Positions 46,450 to 56,833 of a stretch of DNA of 64,000 nt are shown here, in pieces. The notes below the pieces were generated by a model. The model was not told where the DNA came from. It saw nothing but the letters and a program-made list of their open reading frames with translations, and ran no database searches. Position 1 is the stretch's first letter. Each line of letters begins with the position of its first letter. Made by a program: the position numbers and the translations under genes. The DNA lies in NCBI RefSeq assembly GCF_026805325.1, contig NZ_JAPRAT010000021.1, positions 1-64,000 of the forward strand, in the 5' to 3' direction. This stretch comes from Natronobacillus azotifigens (GTDB lineage: Bacteria; Bacillota; Bacilli; Bacillales; Amphibacillaceae).

Positions 46450-47748
46450 TCACCTTCCTTCTTTCATGATCTTTTGACTAATAGCGAGTAACAACTCCAT
46501 CGTGCCTCTAAATCCTACTTGCATTCGATAACCGTTAGCAATTTGACCCGTTATTGGAAACCCGATTGGAACAAAGGGAATAGACAAGCGGTCAGCACTT
46601 TGTTGGCCATGAGAGTTACTCAGCCAAAAATCCGCATTGTCGGATCCTTTCTCTAGATCATACAAGTCTCCAATCTCCACTTCTTCTTCCATTAATTTTA
46701 AAGTGGTAGTTTCATAGGAACTGACTAGTTTTGCCGGTTTACACCCAAGCTCTTTTAAAAACATCACGAGTGTGTAGAGATGATCCGGTTCTAGGGCCAT
46801 TGCATAAGATTTCCCACCAAAATAAAAATGACTATCCAACATGGCATCAACTAACTGCTCACGTTCCCAACGATAACGACTAGGAACGGGAAGTTTTGTG
46901 TATTTTGTAAGCCAAGAGAAAAATCGATCAACATTTTCTAAACCAGTTAATGAATCAAATAAAACGTAGGGGATATCAAAATGCTCTTCCATGATTTGAC
47001 CAGACTTTTCCATGCTATTACCTAGAACAATCGTAACTTGAGCAGATGCGATTTTTTCCAGTTCCATTAGCGTACTTCCTCCTTGGGCTAAAGGAGAATA
47101 GCCGTCTGCTCGTGTTGCAGAAAGGGAGTAAGATAAATCAGGGATGGTAACGACGTCTAAATCAAAATCCGCTAAGATCATTTTGATTTCCATAACATCA
47201 CCAGAGGTTAAATGAGAACCTGGAATTAAGTTCACACGATTTGCTAGTTTCTTTAATGGAAGTTTATCCGATATACGATGAGAAACTTCCATTAAAAGAG
47301 CCTCCACTGTTCGCGCATAACCTGATTCTAATGAGCCTTCAAAATCTGGAAGTGATACCGGGAAAATTACCCGTGTATCTTCAAGATGATTTTTCCGATA
47401 ATCGCTGACATTTTTTTTTACATCATCACCCAACGTTTCTGTTAACGCCGTGCTTAAAATTGCAATGACAGCTGGATCATTTTTATCAATGACAGAATCA
47501 ATCGCTTTAACCATATTCTGCTCTGCCTTAAAAATCACATCCAGTTCCGTCAATGCGGTTGTTTGAAGTGCCACTGGATCACGAAAATGATTGGTCATTA
47601 ACGCTTTTATAAAGGCAGCACATCCCTGAGCACTGTGTAATATCGGGATGGAGCGAAAAACACCTTGTAACGCTAAGACACCACCTACTGTTTGGCTAAT
47701 CTTCAACGAATTGATCATCAATTCTTTCTCACTGAAAGATACGGTCAT
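46450..47748 (-). CDS. nifN: FeMo-co scaffold subunit NifN
   Basis: A 432-residue paralogue of NifK, which forms the NifEN scaffold where NifB-co matures to FeMo-co. SAQGCAAFIKALMTNHFRDP and AILSTALTETLGDDV correspond to the conserved NifN blocks. Homologues of the P-cluster cysteines are reduced, as expected. It overlaps nifE by 20 bases. Confidence 0.93.
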   Translation of the reverse strand: MTVSFSEKELMINSLKISQTVGGVLALQGVFRSIPILHSAQGCAAFIKALMTNHFRDPVALQTTALTELDVIFKAEQNMVKAIDSVIDKNDPAVIAILSTALTETLGDDVKKNVSDYRKNHLEDTRVIFPVSLPDFEGSLESGYARTVEALLMEVSHRISDKLPLKKLANRVNLIPGSHLTSGDVMEIKMILADFDLDVVTIPDLSYSLSATRADGYSPLAQGGSTLMELEKIASAQVTIVLGNSMEKSGQIMEEHFDIPYVLFDSLTGLENVDRFFSWLTKYTKLPVPSRYRWEREQLVDAMLDSHFYFGGKSYAMALEPDHLYTLVMFLKELGCKPAKLVSSYETTTLKLMEEEVEIGDLYDLEKGSDNADFWLSNSHGQQSADRLSIPFVPIGFPITGQIANGYRMQVGFRGTMELLLAISQKIMKEGR

Positions 47749-49102
47749 GATTACTCTCCTCCCATGGTGCTTCTAAATTAGCTAGCCTCCATACAGGGTG
47801 TTGGATTGCATTTACAAGATGCTGAGCCATTCTAATAAATCCTGTATAACCTGCATATGCGTGATCACGTTCTTGATTTATCTCAAGAAAAGGAATTCGC
47901 TCCTTAAGAGCAACATAAATGTTACGACCACCAGCTATAAGAATATCCCCTTGCTTCTCTTTAAATGTTTCTAACACGACACGAGCTCCTCGAGAATTGA
48001 TAAGCAATGCGTCCTCTCCAACTAAATCTTTGATTCTCGCTATATCTTCTTGGCTGCTTTTACTAATCCCGACTCCAACAACCTCAATCTCCAATTCTTG
48101 TAAAGCAGATATAACTGACCAACTCTTCACCCCACCCGTATACAAAAGGGCTCGTTTTCCTCTTAACACGTTCCGCATTTCCTTAAGTGCTTCTTCTAGC
48201 TTTTCTTCTTCATTTTTGATTAGCTCGCTCACATTATCTATTAATCTCTGATCACCAAACAATTTGGCAATTTTCATTAATGAAGAACTCGTCTGTTTCG
48301 CTCCATAGAAGGAACCTTCAAAATATGGAATTTCATATGCATCTTCCATATGCCGAGCAACATTAATAAGTGCCCTACCACAAACAACCATGTTTACTTT
48401 TGCTCGATGAGCCCACTGTACCTCATGAAAATGACTGTCTCCTGTGATCCGTGATAATAGTCGAATACCAAGTTGCTTAAGAAGATCTTCAATATCCCAC
48501 ATTTCTCCTGCAATATTATATTCACCAATAAAATTCAGATCAAAAGGCGTTTCAAACGGTGGCTCTTTTGTTCCAATAACATAATCAATTAATGCTTGCC
48601 CTGCTAGGCGATTACCCAAATTTTTGCTTCCTGAAAAACCCGGGCTATTAACAGGGATAATAGGTATAGCATGCCGTTTTGCAGCTTGATGACAGATGGA
48701 ATCTAAATCGACCCCTATTAGTGCGGTGACACATGTGGAATAGACAAAAATTGCTGGTGGATGAAATCGCTGAATAATCTCGTCAATAGATCGAAATAAT
48801 TTTTCATCACCACCAAATATAATATCTTGCTCACTTAAATCCGTTGTCAGGCCATAGCGGTAAAGCGAGGAGTCTGAACTAAGACTCCCTCTTCTTTCCC
48901 AACTATTTCCCCCACACGCGATTGGTCCATGTACAAGATGAGCCGCATCAGCAATTGGTAACAAGGTAATTTGCGCTCCATCAAAGGCACATCCTCCATT
49001 TGATTGTCCAGGCTTAGCTGGTGAACACCCTTGCTGGTTTGATTGAGTTTGATTATGCTGACAGGCTGGTTCCTGAAAGGCATTTATGATGTGATTTTTC
49101 AT
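47729..49102 (-). CDS. nifE: FeMo-co scaffold subunit NifE
   Basis: A 457-residue paralogue of NifD. Conserved segments are VHGPIACGGNSWERRGS, FVYSTCVTALIGVD, PVNSPGFSGSKNLGNRLAG and EGSFYGAKQTSSSL. The first 35 residues are Gln/Asn-rich with three cysteines and vary in the family. It acts with NifN. The nifK gene ends 44 bases upstream. Confidence 0.94.
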   Translation of the reverse strand: MKNHIINAFQEPACQHNQTQSNQQGCSPAKPGQSNGGCAFDGAQITLLPIADAAHLVHGPIACGGNSWERRGSLSSDSSLYRYGLTTDLSEQDIIFGGDEKLFRSIDEIIQRFHPPAIFVYSTCVTALIGVDLDSICHQAAKRHAIPIIPVNSPGFSGSKNLGNRLAGQALIDYVIGTKEPPFETPFDLNFIGEYNIAGEMWDIEDLLKQLGIRLLSRITGDSHFHEVQWAHRAKVNMVVCGRALINVARHMEDAYEIPYFEGSFYGAKQTSSSLMKIAKLFGDQRLIDNVSELIKNEEEKLEEALKEMRNVLRGKRALLYTGGVKSWSVISALQELEIEVVGVGISKSSQEDIARIKDLVGEDALLINSRGARVVLETFKEKQGDILIAGGRNIYVALKERIPFLEINQERDHAYAGYTGFIRMAQHLVNAIQHPVWRLANLEAPWEESNHDRIFQ

Positions 49103-49145
49103 GAAATCAATCCCTTCCCATTAGTGTAGGGTGTTTAACTTTTTC

Positions 49146-50675
49146 TTATCTTACTGCATCATAACTATAATCTGGTGCTTGTTCATCGAGTTCTTGTAAG
49201 ATTGTATTAACAATCATTGTTAATACATTCAGTGCACCTTGGTAACCAATAATTGGATAGCGGTGCATATGATGACGATCAAATATAGGAAAGCCAATCC
49301 GAACCAATGGAATATTAGCATCCTTAGTAGCATATTTCATATTCGTATTACCGATGGCAAAATCAACTGGATTAGTAAGAAGCAAAGATCTTAAATGCCA
49401 TAAATCCTTTCCTGCATAAACCGTTGATTCAGCACCATAGGGGCTTGTTTTTAATAATTCCTCTGCCTCCTCCTGAAACTGTTTATTTCCATTTGTACAG
49501 ATAATATGAACAGGCTCTATACCTACTTCTAAACAAAACGAAATTAAACCAAGTAATACGTCAGGATCACCAGATAGGGCAACACGCTTTCCGTGCAAGT
49601 ACGCTTGTGAGTCGGTAAAAGCATCAACAACTCGACCACGTTCATCAATTAAGGACTGAGGGACCTTCACACCGGTCAATTCACTGATCTGTGATACAAA
49701 TTGGTCTGTTGCTTTTATACCAATAGGTGAATAGGTCGACACAACCGCGTGTTCCCACTTGTCTTCAATATATTTTGCCGTCTTTCTAGTTGAATACTTT
49801 TGCAAAATCATTGTTCCTTTCGCACTTGGCGACTCTTGAACATCAATCAACTTAGTCCCACCATAAAAATAGTGATACTCACCATTTGCAGGTGAATCTA
49901 AATTTCCACTATGATCTCCTAAAATAGTGTAGCCCACATTCATGGTCTCTAAAATATGCTTAATTTCAGAGAAGTTTCCTGTATACGTGTCATAACCGGG
50001 AATAATGTTAATCGTATCACTTGGTTGCTTCAATGCCAGGCCATTATCCTTTTCAGATAAATGACTTAAAATAGCACGCATCATATTGTCATATCCCTCA
50101 TTATGTGAGCCGACAAAACTCGGTGTATTCGCATAGGGAAGTGGAAAGTCAGAATCAATAACCTCCTCTTTTTTAGCATTTTCTATGAAAGCTCCCAAGT
50201 CATCTCCGATTACTTCAGCCATACAAGTCGTACTGATTGCAATCATTTTAGGATTATATAAAGCTTGACAGTTTTCTAAACCTTCTATTAAGTTACGCAT
50301 TCCACCAAACACTGCACCGTCCTCTGTCATAGAGGAGGAAACTGCCGGGACTGGTTCTTTAAAATGGCGAGCAAAATGACTTCTAAAATAAGCTACACAG
50401 CCTTGTGAACCGTGAACATAAGGAAGCGTTCCTTCAAAACCGAGTGCTGCTAAAACTGCACCGAGCGGTTGGCATGCTTTATTAGGGTTTATCGTTGCTG
50501 CCTCTCGGTTAAAATTAACTTTTTTATAGTCATCCGTTTTTAAATAAGCCTCCATCATTTCAATTTCTTCGTTTGAACAAGGTGCTTCAAATTGCTTCTT
50601 ATTCTCCGCTTGTTTTACATACTTTTCTTCTTGAAATAAGGTATTATGATCCTTCATTGTTATCGATTTATCCAT
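49146..50675 (-). CDS. nifK: Nitrogenase MoFe protein beta chain NifK
   Basis: A 509-residue beta subunit of dinitrogenase. P-cluster cysteines are C68 (NKACQPLGA), C93 (GSQGCVAYFRSHF) and C151 (STTCMAEVIGDDL), with S/T residues in SSSMTEDGAVFGG. The length is typical of Mo-nitrogenase. It follows nifD by 17 bases with GGAGGGAACTAG before the ATG. With NifD it forms the alpha2beta2 enzyme that reduces N2. Confidence 0.96.
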   Translation of the reverse strand: MDKSITMKDHNTLFQEEKYVKQAENKKQFEAPCSNEEIEMMEAYLKTDDYKKVNFNREAATINPNKACQPLGAVLAALGFEGTLPYVHGSQGCVAYFRSHFARHFKEPVPAVSSSMTEDGAVFGGMRNLIEGLENCQALYNPKMIAISTTCMAEVIGDDLGAFIENAKKEEVIDSDFPLPYANTPSFVGSHNEGYDNMMRAILSHLSEKDNGLALKQPSDTINIIPGYDTYTGNFSEIKHILETMNVGYTILGDHSGNLDSPANGEYHYFYGGTKLIDVQESPSAKGTMILQKYSTRKTAKYIEDKWEHAVVSTYSPIGIKATDQFVSQISELTGVKVPQSLIDERGRVVDAFTDSQAYLHGKRVALSGDPDVLLGLISFCLEVGIEPVHIICTNGNKQFQEEAEELLKTSPYGAESTVYAGKDLWHLRSLLLTNPVDFAIGNTNMKYATKDANIPLVRIGFPIFDRHHMHRYPIIGYQGALNVLTMIVNTILQELDEQAPDYSYDAVR

Positions 50676-50692
50676 CTAGTTCCCTCCTTCTA

Positions 50693-52135
50693 TTAAAATG
50701 GTGATTCTATTAAATCCCAAACTGGACTATTCACTGCACTATCCATGTCTCTGGCAAATACTTTAAATCCATCGAAACCATGATAAGGACCACTATAATC
50801 CCAAGAGTGCATTTGTCTGAATGGTATTCCGGTCTTATGATACACATATTTCTCTTTAATCCCTGCACCAATTAAATCAACATCGAGTTTTTCCGAGAGA
50901 AAATCTAAATCAAATGAGGTAGGGTCATCATATACAATCGTCCCCTCTTGAACCTCTTGAAACGTTTTTTCATAATCATCCTGATGAGCAAACTCATGTC
51001 CGGTTGCAATAATTTCCATTCCAAGATCTTCATAGGCTCCGATGGTATGGCGTGAACGCAATCCACCTGTAGCTAACATCACTTTCTTTCCTTTAAGTCT
51101 TGATAAATATTTATTCATCGTCTGAGCCATTTCATCTAGATAATCTCCAATAACTTTTTCCGCATTCTGTTGAATCGTATCATCAAAGTAGGAAGCAATT
51201 TTTCGTAAACTTTCAATTGTTTTACTTGGACCAAAGAAATTGTATTCGCAATATGGTGTACCATATTTTTTCTCCATTTCCTTTGCCATATAATTCATCG
51301 ATCGGTAGCAATGCACAAGATTTAGCTTTGAATGATGTGTAATCGCTAGTTCATTAATTGAACCATCACCAGACCACTGAGCAACAACTCGTAGTCCCAT
51401 TTCTTCTAGAAGAATTCTACTTGCCCAAGCATCTCCACCAATGTTATAATCACCGATAATTGCAACATCATATGGGCCTGATTCTTCAAGCTCTCGGGTA
51501 CCCATTAAATGATCTCGAATTGCATCATTAGCGATGTGGTGACCTAAGGATTGACTAACTCCTCTAAATCCTTCACAATTTACTGGGATGACCGGTATAT
51601 CCAGTTCTTTAGACATTTTCTTAGCAACTGAATTAATGTCATCTCCTATTAGACCAACCGGACACTCTGATTGAATAGAGATCCCTTTCGTTAATGGGAA
51701 CATCTCCTTTATTTCCCGACAAAGTTGCTCCAGTTTTTTATCTCCGCCAAACACAATATCTCGTTCTTGAAAATCACTAGTTACTTGCATCGCTGTGAAG
51801 TTGTTAATACCTAGCTTTCCGTTTGCATAGTTTCGTCTTGTTCCCCAGCTGTATTGTCCACAACCTACTGGACCGTGACTAATGTGAACCATATCCTTTA
51901 TCGGTCCCCATACTACACCTTTGGATCCAGCATAAGCACAACCTCGAATCGTCATGACGCCAGGGCGGGATTTCTTGTTTGATTTGATCGAACACTTGCC
52001 GGATTCGATATTTTCTTGATCGGAAACCTCAAAGTGTTTTTTTCTAAATTTCTTCGCACGTTTTGGATAAACTTCTAATAGCTCTTCAATTAACGCTTTT
52101 TTTTCTTCTATTACTTTAGCACTCAAGCCAATCAC
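50693..52135 (-). CDS. nifD: Nitrogenase MoFe protein alpha chain NifD
   Basis: A 480-residue alpha subunit. P-cluster cysteines are C66 (RGCAYAG), C92 (VGCGQYSW) and C158 ([10 protein letters not shown]). The FeMo-co ligands are C276 ([11 protein letters not shown]) and H443 ([14 protein letters not shown]). The residues around them mark a molybdenum rather than vanadium or iron-only enzyme, and no anfG/vnfG delta gene is present. It follows nifH by 13 bases. Confidence 0.97.
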   Translation of the reverse strand: MIGLSAKVIEEKKALIEELLEVYPKRAKKFRKKHFEVSDQENIESGKCSIKSNKKSRPGVMTIRGCAYAGSKGVVWGPIKDMVHISHGPVGCGQYSWGTRRNYANGKLGINNFTAMQVTSDFQERDIVFGGDKKLEQLCREIKEMFPLTKGISIQSECPVGLIGDDINSVAKKMSKELDIPVIPVNCEGFRGVSQSLGHHIANDAIRDHLMGTRELEESGPYDVAIIGDYNIGGDAWASRILLEEMGLRVVAQWSGDGSINELAITHHSKLNLVHCYRSMNYMAKEMEKKYGTPYCEYNFFGPSKTIESLRKIASYFDDTIQQNAEKVIGDYLDEMAQTMNKYLSRLKGKKVMLATGGLRSRHTIGAYEDLGMEIIATGHEFAHQDDYEKTFQEVQEGTIVYDDPTSFDLDFLSEKLDVDLIGAGIKEKYVYHKTGIPFRQMHSWDYSGPYHGFDGFKVFARDMDSAVNSPVWDLIESPF

Positions 52136-52148
52136 CCTCCACTTAAAG

Positions 52149-53048
<900 letters not shown>

Positions 53049-53066
53049 TTATTTTTTTGTAAATCT

Positions 53067-54494
53067 TTAACGAATAGAGGGTACTTCCATTTGTTGCTTT
53101 GGTTCTGGATTCATGTATCGATAATATTTTTCACTTTCATGCAATAAAACTTCCATATCTCCTGATCGAATGACTGGGATAATTCCCTGATCACGCATAT
53201 ATTTTTGCGGAACAGCACCCATTCCTGATGATAATAAAATTTGGCAATCACTTAAAATAGCTTTCGTCTCGTCTAAGATAGTGAGTTTCTCTGAACCACA
53301 ATTCATCACCCCTCCCACACAATAAGATTGCACTTTTCGTACACCGATAAATGTAATCGTAGTTTCCGAAACATCGAAAACCAAAAAATCTTTAGCATGA
53401 CCAAAATGCAAATTAACCTTACCTTCTCCACGTGTTGTTACGGCAATCCTGACAACCGACATATCCGATTCTTTTTCCAAGATTGCATTATCCTCCTTTC
53501 CTTCTTTCTTTCTTCTAATCTTCTGTTCTACTTGATGTTGAAAATCTGCTCTTTCTTTTATGTTGTAATCAATCTTCTTGTTTAGAAACTCTTCTTTTGT
53601 AAACTCTGAGCTCCTATCTTCACCTAATAATCCAATCGCATCTGCTCTGCATTGATGACAATGTTTCATCATTTTTATTGGACTATCACCTTGGCATTTC
53701 TCTTGGACAGCTTGCAACTCTACTGCCGTCGGATTTTTAATACCGTTTTTTTCAAAAACCGTATCTGGGGTAACAATCAGTGGAACTATATTGTGAATGA
53801 AAGCTCCCTTAGCACCAATTACCTCTGATACTTCTGCCAGGTGATCCGCATTAATTCCCGGTATTAAAACAGAATTTACTTTCACCAAAACACCTAGTGA
53901 TACTAATGCTTCTAAACCTCTTAATTGTCTGTCAATAAGAATTTTCGCGGCCTCTAGACCTTTGTATCGCTTTTTCTTATAATAAATCCATGAGTATATT
54001 TCCTTTCCTATTTCTGGATCAACTGCGTTAATGGTAATCGTAATATGATCAATCGATAATGCTTTTATTTGATCGATATGATCCAATAAAGTTAATCCAT
54101 TCGTACTCAAGCACAAGCGTAAATCGGGAGCTTCTTCTGCGATCCCCTTAAAAGTAGCAAATGTTTTCTCTGGATTGGCTAGCGGATCACCTGGACCTGC
54201 TATCCCAACAACCGAGAGTTGTTTCATACCACTTGCTACAAATAACACTTTCCTTACGGCTTCATCTGGAGTAACAAGTTCACTTACAACACCCGGTCTG
54301 CTTTCATTTGCACAATCAAACTTACGACTGCAAAAATTACAACTAATATTGCACTTTGGAGCTACAGCTACATGCATTCGAGCAAAATGATGATGTGCCT
54401 CTTCACTGTAACAGGGATGGCGAGCGGTTTTGGATTCATCACTTAGGAACGTACTTTTTTCTTTAACTAGAATAAGATCACCCTCCTTTTGCAT
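53067..54494 (-). CDS. nifB: FeMo-co biosynthesis protein NifB
   Basis: A radical SAM enzyme of up to 475 residues that builds the 8Fe core NifB-co. SAM cluster cysteines C48, C52 and C55 lie in CNISCNFC, followed by RKFDCANESRPGV and VAGPGDPLAN-type segments. A NifX-like domain fills about 345-475 (VRIAVTTRGEGKVNLHFGHA). First gene of the nif operon. The strong AAGGAGGGTGAT lies inside codons 3-6, so translation may begin at an unusual codon such as ATT at 54473; the ATG at 54494 has no ribosome binding site. Confidence 0.94.
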   Translation of the reverse strand: MQKEGDLILVKEKSTFLSDESKTARHPCYSEEAHHHFARMHVAVAPKCNISCNFCSRKFDCANESRPGVVSELVTPDEAVRKVLFVASGMKQLSVVGIAGPGDPLANPEKTFATFKGIAEEAPDLRLCLSTNGLTLLDHIDQIKALSIDHITITINAVDPEIGKEIYSWIYYKKKRYKGLEAAKILIDRQLRGLEALVSLGVLVKVNSVLIPGINADHLAEVSEVIGAKGAFIHNIVPLIVTPDTVFEKNGIKNPTAVELQAVQEKCQGDSPIKMMKHCHQCRADAIGLLGEDRSSEFTKEEFLNKKIDYNIKERADFQHQVEQKIRRKKEGKEDNAILEKESDMSVVRIAVTTRGEGKVNLHFGHAKDFLVFDVSETTITFIGVRKVQSYCVGGVMNCGSEKLTILDETKAILSDCQILLSSGMGAVPQKYMRDQGIIPVIRSGDMEVLLHESEKYYRYMNPEPKQQMEVPSIR

Positions 54495-54539
54495 TTTTTT
54501 TGAAAATAGAACTTACACAAACAGCTGTTGCAATGAATC

Positions 54540-54562
54540 AAACTGTATAAAAATAACAGTTT
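54540..54562 (-). other. 5' UTR hairpin of the nif mRNA
   Basis: AAACTGT and ACAGTTT arms with a 9-base AT loop lie just downstream of the predicted start point near 54566. A stem right at the 5' end could stabilise the long nif transcript. Confidence 0.45.
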
Positions 54563-54572
54563 ATTTGAATTT

Positions 54573-54601
54573 ATCATAATTTTTAGAATATTCTGAATCA
54601 A
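54573..54601 (-). promoter_or_regulatory. nif operon promoter (SigA type)
   Basis: Minus strand: TTGATT at 54601-54596, a 17-base spacer, then TATGAT at 54578-54573. The spacer contains the palindrome AGAATATTCT. No sigma-54 GG/GC pair is seen, so NifA/sigma-54 control is unlikely, as in other Firmicute nif operons. Confidence 0.8.
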
Positions 54602-54607
54602 TAGAGT

Positions 54608-54624
54608 TGTGATATTCTCTTACA
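54608..54624 (-). promoter_or_regulatory. GlnR/TnrA-type box upstream of nifB
   Basis: Minus strand TGTAAGAGAATATCACA fits TGTNA-N7-TNACA and the AT-rich centre, with one mismatch to the extended consensus. It is centred near -50 from the predicted start. In Paenibacillus, GlnR is known to activate or repress nif through such boxes according to nitrogen supply. Confidence 0.75.
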
Positions 54625-54631
54625 ACATCTA

Positions 54632-54647
54632 TGTGAATCCATTCACA
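54632..54647. promoter_or_regulatory. Perfect CRP/FNR-type palindrome upstream of nifB
   Basis: TGTGA, ATCCAT, TCACA: both half-sites match exactly. It is centred near -73 from the predicted nif start, a usual class I activator position. The spacing of six bases separates it from the GlnR pattern, which needs seven. Confidence 0.75.
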
Positions 54648-55152
54648 TTTTTGTCACTTTTATCATTTTTCTTTGAAGAAAAACGCAGAAAACCACTGAT
54701 GACAGAGGGATCACGGTAAGTTTGCTTACCGATGATGACTACTCACAGTTTGTTTTTTGATTCTGCCTTGTTGCTCCCAGAGCTGAACGTAGCTATATCG
54801 ATCGTTATGATAAACCGAAGAATCACACGGTCCTTTAAGATCTTTTACACCATGTCTATGCGGGCACTCCAGTTACAGACGGTCGCTTTCCACGGGCGCG
54901 ACCTCAGCTTAGAGAACATCAAATTAAAGTTCTTTATTTTTTTGGTTTTTTTTCGGCGTTTTCCAAGTTTAAAAAGACTCTAAACCCTTGATACATCAAC
55001 ACAAAATTTATGATTTCCTATCCTATAAGATTAAACTTGGAAAATCACAAGATCCTTTTTAAAAAATTCGAAGCTATATTTTGTAAGGGGCTGGTGGTGA
55101 CAAGAGCACGTTTGTCCCATCATGCTAAAGCGTGACACTTTCCAACAAACAA
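54648..55152. other. Gene-free region between modC and the nif promoter
   Basis: Contains a hairpin CGGTAAGTTTGCTTACCG near 54714-54731, and a segment near 54883-54912 (GCTTTCCACGGGCGCGACC, then TCAGCTT) that I recall as part of a repeat common in Bacillaceae genomes. A degenerate REP-like copy lies near 55086-55115. No gene is supported. Confidence 0.5.
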
Positions 55153-55186
55153 AATGACAGATGACCATTCATAGTCATCTGTCATT
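55153..55186 (-). terminator. Terminator downstream of modC
   Basis: AATGACAGATGAC and GTCATCTGTCATT form a perfect 13-base stem with an 8-base loop. On the minus strand TTGTTTGTTGG follows. Confidence 0.75.
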
Positions 55187-55289
55187 TACTTATTGGGAAT
55201 CAACCATCAGACCCTATTGTTATTTCGGCTACTTGTAGAGAAATGTTCGGGAGAAAAGCTTTGAGTGAATCCTCGTAAACTTCTTTGAC

Positions 55290-55340
55290 CTTCTCACTAT
55301 TTTAAAGTGGGCGTCTTATCGACGGCTGTTCCGAACTAAA
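55290..55340 (+). repeat. Decayed right end of the multi-hairpin repeat
   Basis: TTTAAAGTGGGCGTCTTATCG, ACGGCTGTTCCGAACTAAA corresponds to the right arm and end of the element. The left part is not recognisable. Confidence 0.45.
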
Positions 55341-55380
55341 TCTTCTAGAGTCAGTTATGAACATTCAGTTAATTGTTCAA

Positions 55381-56046
55381 TTATGTTATAATTTTATCTT
55401 TTCTCTTAATTTTTTCGACTACTTTTTCTCGTTTCGTTATCTTTCCTTGATCAATATGAAGAATGTAATGACCGAGACTTCTCGCTTCTTCATAATCATG
55501 CGTAACAAGTAAAACAGGAATTGCCCAAATATGATAGAGATGCAACAAGAAACGATAGCACTCTTTTTTTAACTGTTGATCTAGATTTGAAAATGGCTCG
55601 TCAAGTAATAATATTTTCGGTTCTGTTACTAACGCACGCGCTAATGCTACCCGTTGTTGTTCTCCACCGGAAATCTGGTGGGGATATTTATCTTTCAACT
55701 GATCTATTTCAAGGGTATCGAGAATCTCCATTACCAACTGTTCTTGCTTTGCACCATACCTAACATTTTTCAATACGGTCATATGAGGAAAAAGTGCATA
55801 ATCTTGAAATAAATACCCCACCTCCCGCTCACGTATAGGTAATGATCGCTTTTTGCATGGATAAAATAGCAGGTCATTCAACTGAATGAATCCTTTATCC
55901 GGATGATCTAAACCAGCAATACAATTGAGCACTGTTGTTTTCCCCGATCCTGACGGGCCATACAAGACACATATTTCTTTTTCAATCTGCACTTCAACAT
56001 CTAAGTTAAATTGTTCCAGCTGTTTGAATAATTTAAGTAGTAACAT
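55381..56046 (-). CDS. modC: Molybdate ABC transporter ATPase ModC
   Basis: About 221 residues. Walker A GPSGSGKTT, Q-loop LFQDYALFPHMTV, signature ISGGEQQRVALARAL, Walker B ILLLDEPFSNLD and LVTHDYEEA. It lacks the C-terminal molybdate-binding Mop domain of longer ModC proteins. ATG at 56046 has better spacing from GGAGG than the ATG at 56052. It is the last gene of modABC and powers molybdate uptake for FeMo-co. Confidence 0.9.
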   Translation of the reverse strand: MLLLKLFKQLEQFNLDVEVQIEKEICVLYGPSGSGKTTVLNCIAGLDHPDKGFIQLNDLLFYPCKKRSLPIREREVGYLFQDYALFPHMTVLKNVRYGAKQEQLVMEILDTLEIDQLKDKYPHQISGGEQQRVALARALVTEPKILLLDEPFSNLDQQLKKECYRFLLHLYHIWAIPVLLVTHDYEEARSLGHYILHIDQGKITKREKVVEKIKRKDKIIT

Positions 56047-56064
56047 AAACATCCCTCCTCCGGT

Positions 56065-56739
56065 CTATTTTCTTTTGTATTTCGTCATGCTTTTTTTACT
56101 CCAATGGTTTAACCATAATACGGCGCTATAACCAAGAATAATGAGAACGATAGCCCAAAAGGCAGCCAAACGATTGTTTCCCGATTGAACAGCAAAATAA
56201 ATCGTCATTGGCACAGTATCCGTTCGCCCTGGTATATAACCTGCAAGCATTAACGTAGCACCAAATTCACCGATAGAACGAGCAAAAGTAAGAACCAAAC
56301 CTGCTAACAAACCGGGCCAAGCCAATGGAAACGATATCGTCCAAAACGTTTTAGATCTTGATACGCCCATTGTTAACGCAACACTCTCTAGTTTCTGGTC
56401 GTAGCTAGTAAACGCTGCACAAGCACTCTGATACATTAACGGAAATGCAACAACGATGGCAGCAATCAATGCACCCATCCAATGAAAAACAACCTCGATA
56501 CCAAACCAATTACTTAGTAGATTGCCAATCAATCCATTCCGATTAAACAAATAGAGCAGAATGAATCCGACTACAGTTGGTGGTAAAACAATAGGTAATA
56601 GAATAAAAGATTCTAAAAAGGCTTTCCCGTAAAAATCTCGTTTACTAAATAATCGGGCTGTGAACATTCCCAGGAAGAAAACAAAGACAGTTGCAATCGC
56701 GGAGACGCGCAGAGATAAAAAAAGCGGTTCAAACGACAT
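56065..56739 (-). CDS. modB: Molybdate ABC transporter permease ModB
   Basis: A 224-residue permease with five to six membrane helices. LPIVLPPTVVGFILL and the EAA-type loop ESVALTMGVSRSKTFWTISF, then PLAWPGLLAG identify ModB. It lacks a clear ribosome binding site of its own and overlaps a 21-codon frame with a strong one, so its translation may be coupled to that frame. Confidence 0.92.
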   Translation of the reverse strand: MSFEPLFLSLRVSAIATVFVFFLGMFTARLFSKRDFYGKAFLESFILLPIVLPPTVVGFILLYLFNRNGLIGNLLSNWFGIEVVFHWMGALIAAIVVAFPLMYQSACAAFTSYDQKLESVALTMGVSRSKTFWTISFPLAWPGLLAGLVLTFARSIGEFGATLMLAGYIPGRTDTVPMTIYFAVQSGNNRLAAFWAIVLIILGYSAVLWLNHWSKKSMTKYKRK

Positions 56740-56794
56740 GTTTTCCGGCTAATCGTTTTACTAGTTTGTCTATTTCTTCAAAATATTTCATCAT
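56729..56794 (-). CDS. Short coupling ORF between modA and modB
   Basis: A strong GAGGAGGGACGGT precedes ATG ATG at 56794. The 21-codon frame begins MMKYFEEIDKLVKRLAGK, ends in HVV and stops 11 bases past the modB start. It may be a real small protein or simply a translational entry point for modB. No family is recognised. Confidence 0.4.
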   Translation of the reverse strand: MMKYFEEIDKLVKRLAGKHVV

Positions 56795-56833
56795 ACCGTC
56801 CCTCCTCTTCAGAATTCTACCACCAACATTAGG

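Noticed and set aside
50693..52135. Vanadium or iron-only nitrogenase
   Set aside because: No delta-subunit gene is present, and the cofactor-binding residues and full nifEN/nifV set fit the molybdenum enzyme.
54632..54647. Second GlnR/TnrA site at the nif promoter
   Set aside because: The half-sites are spaced by six bases, not seven, so CRP/FNR-type is the better reading.
54640..55080. Molybdenum-cofactor riboswitch upstream of nif
   Set aside because: Only a small hairpin is visible, the region is downstream of modC rather than upstream of modA, and I cannot match it to the known fold.
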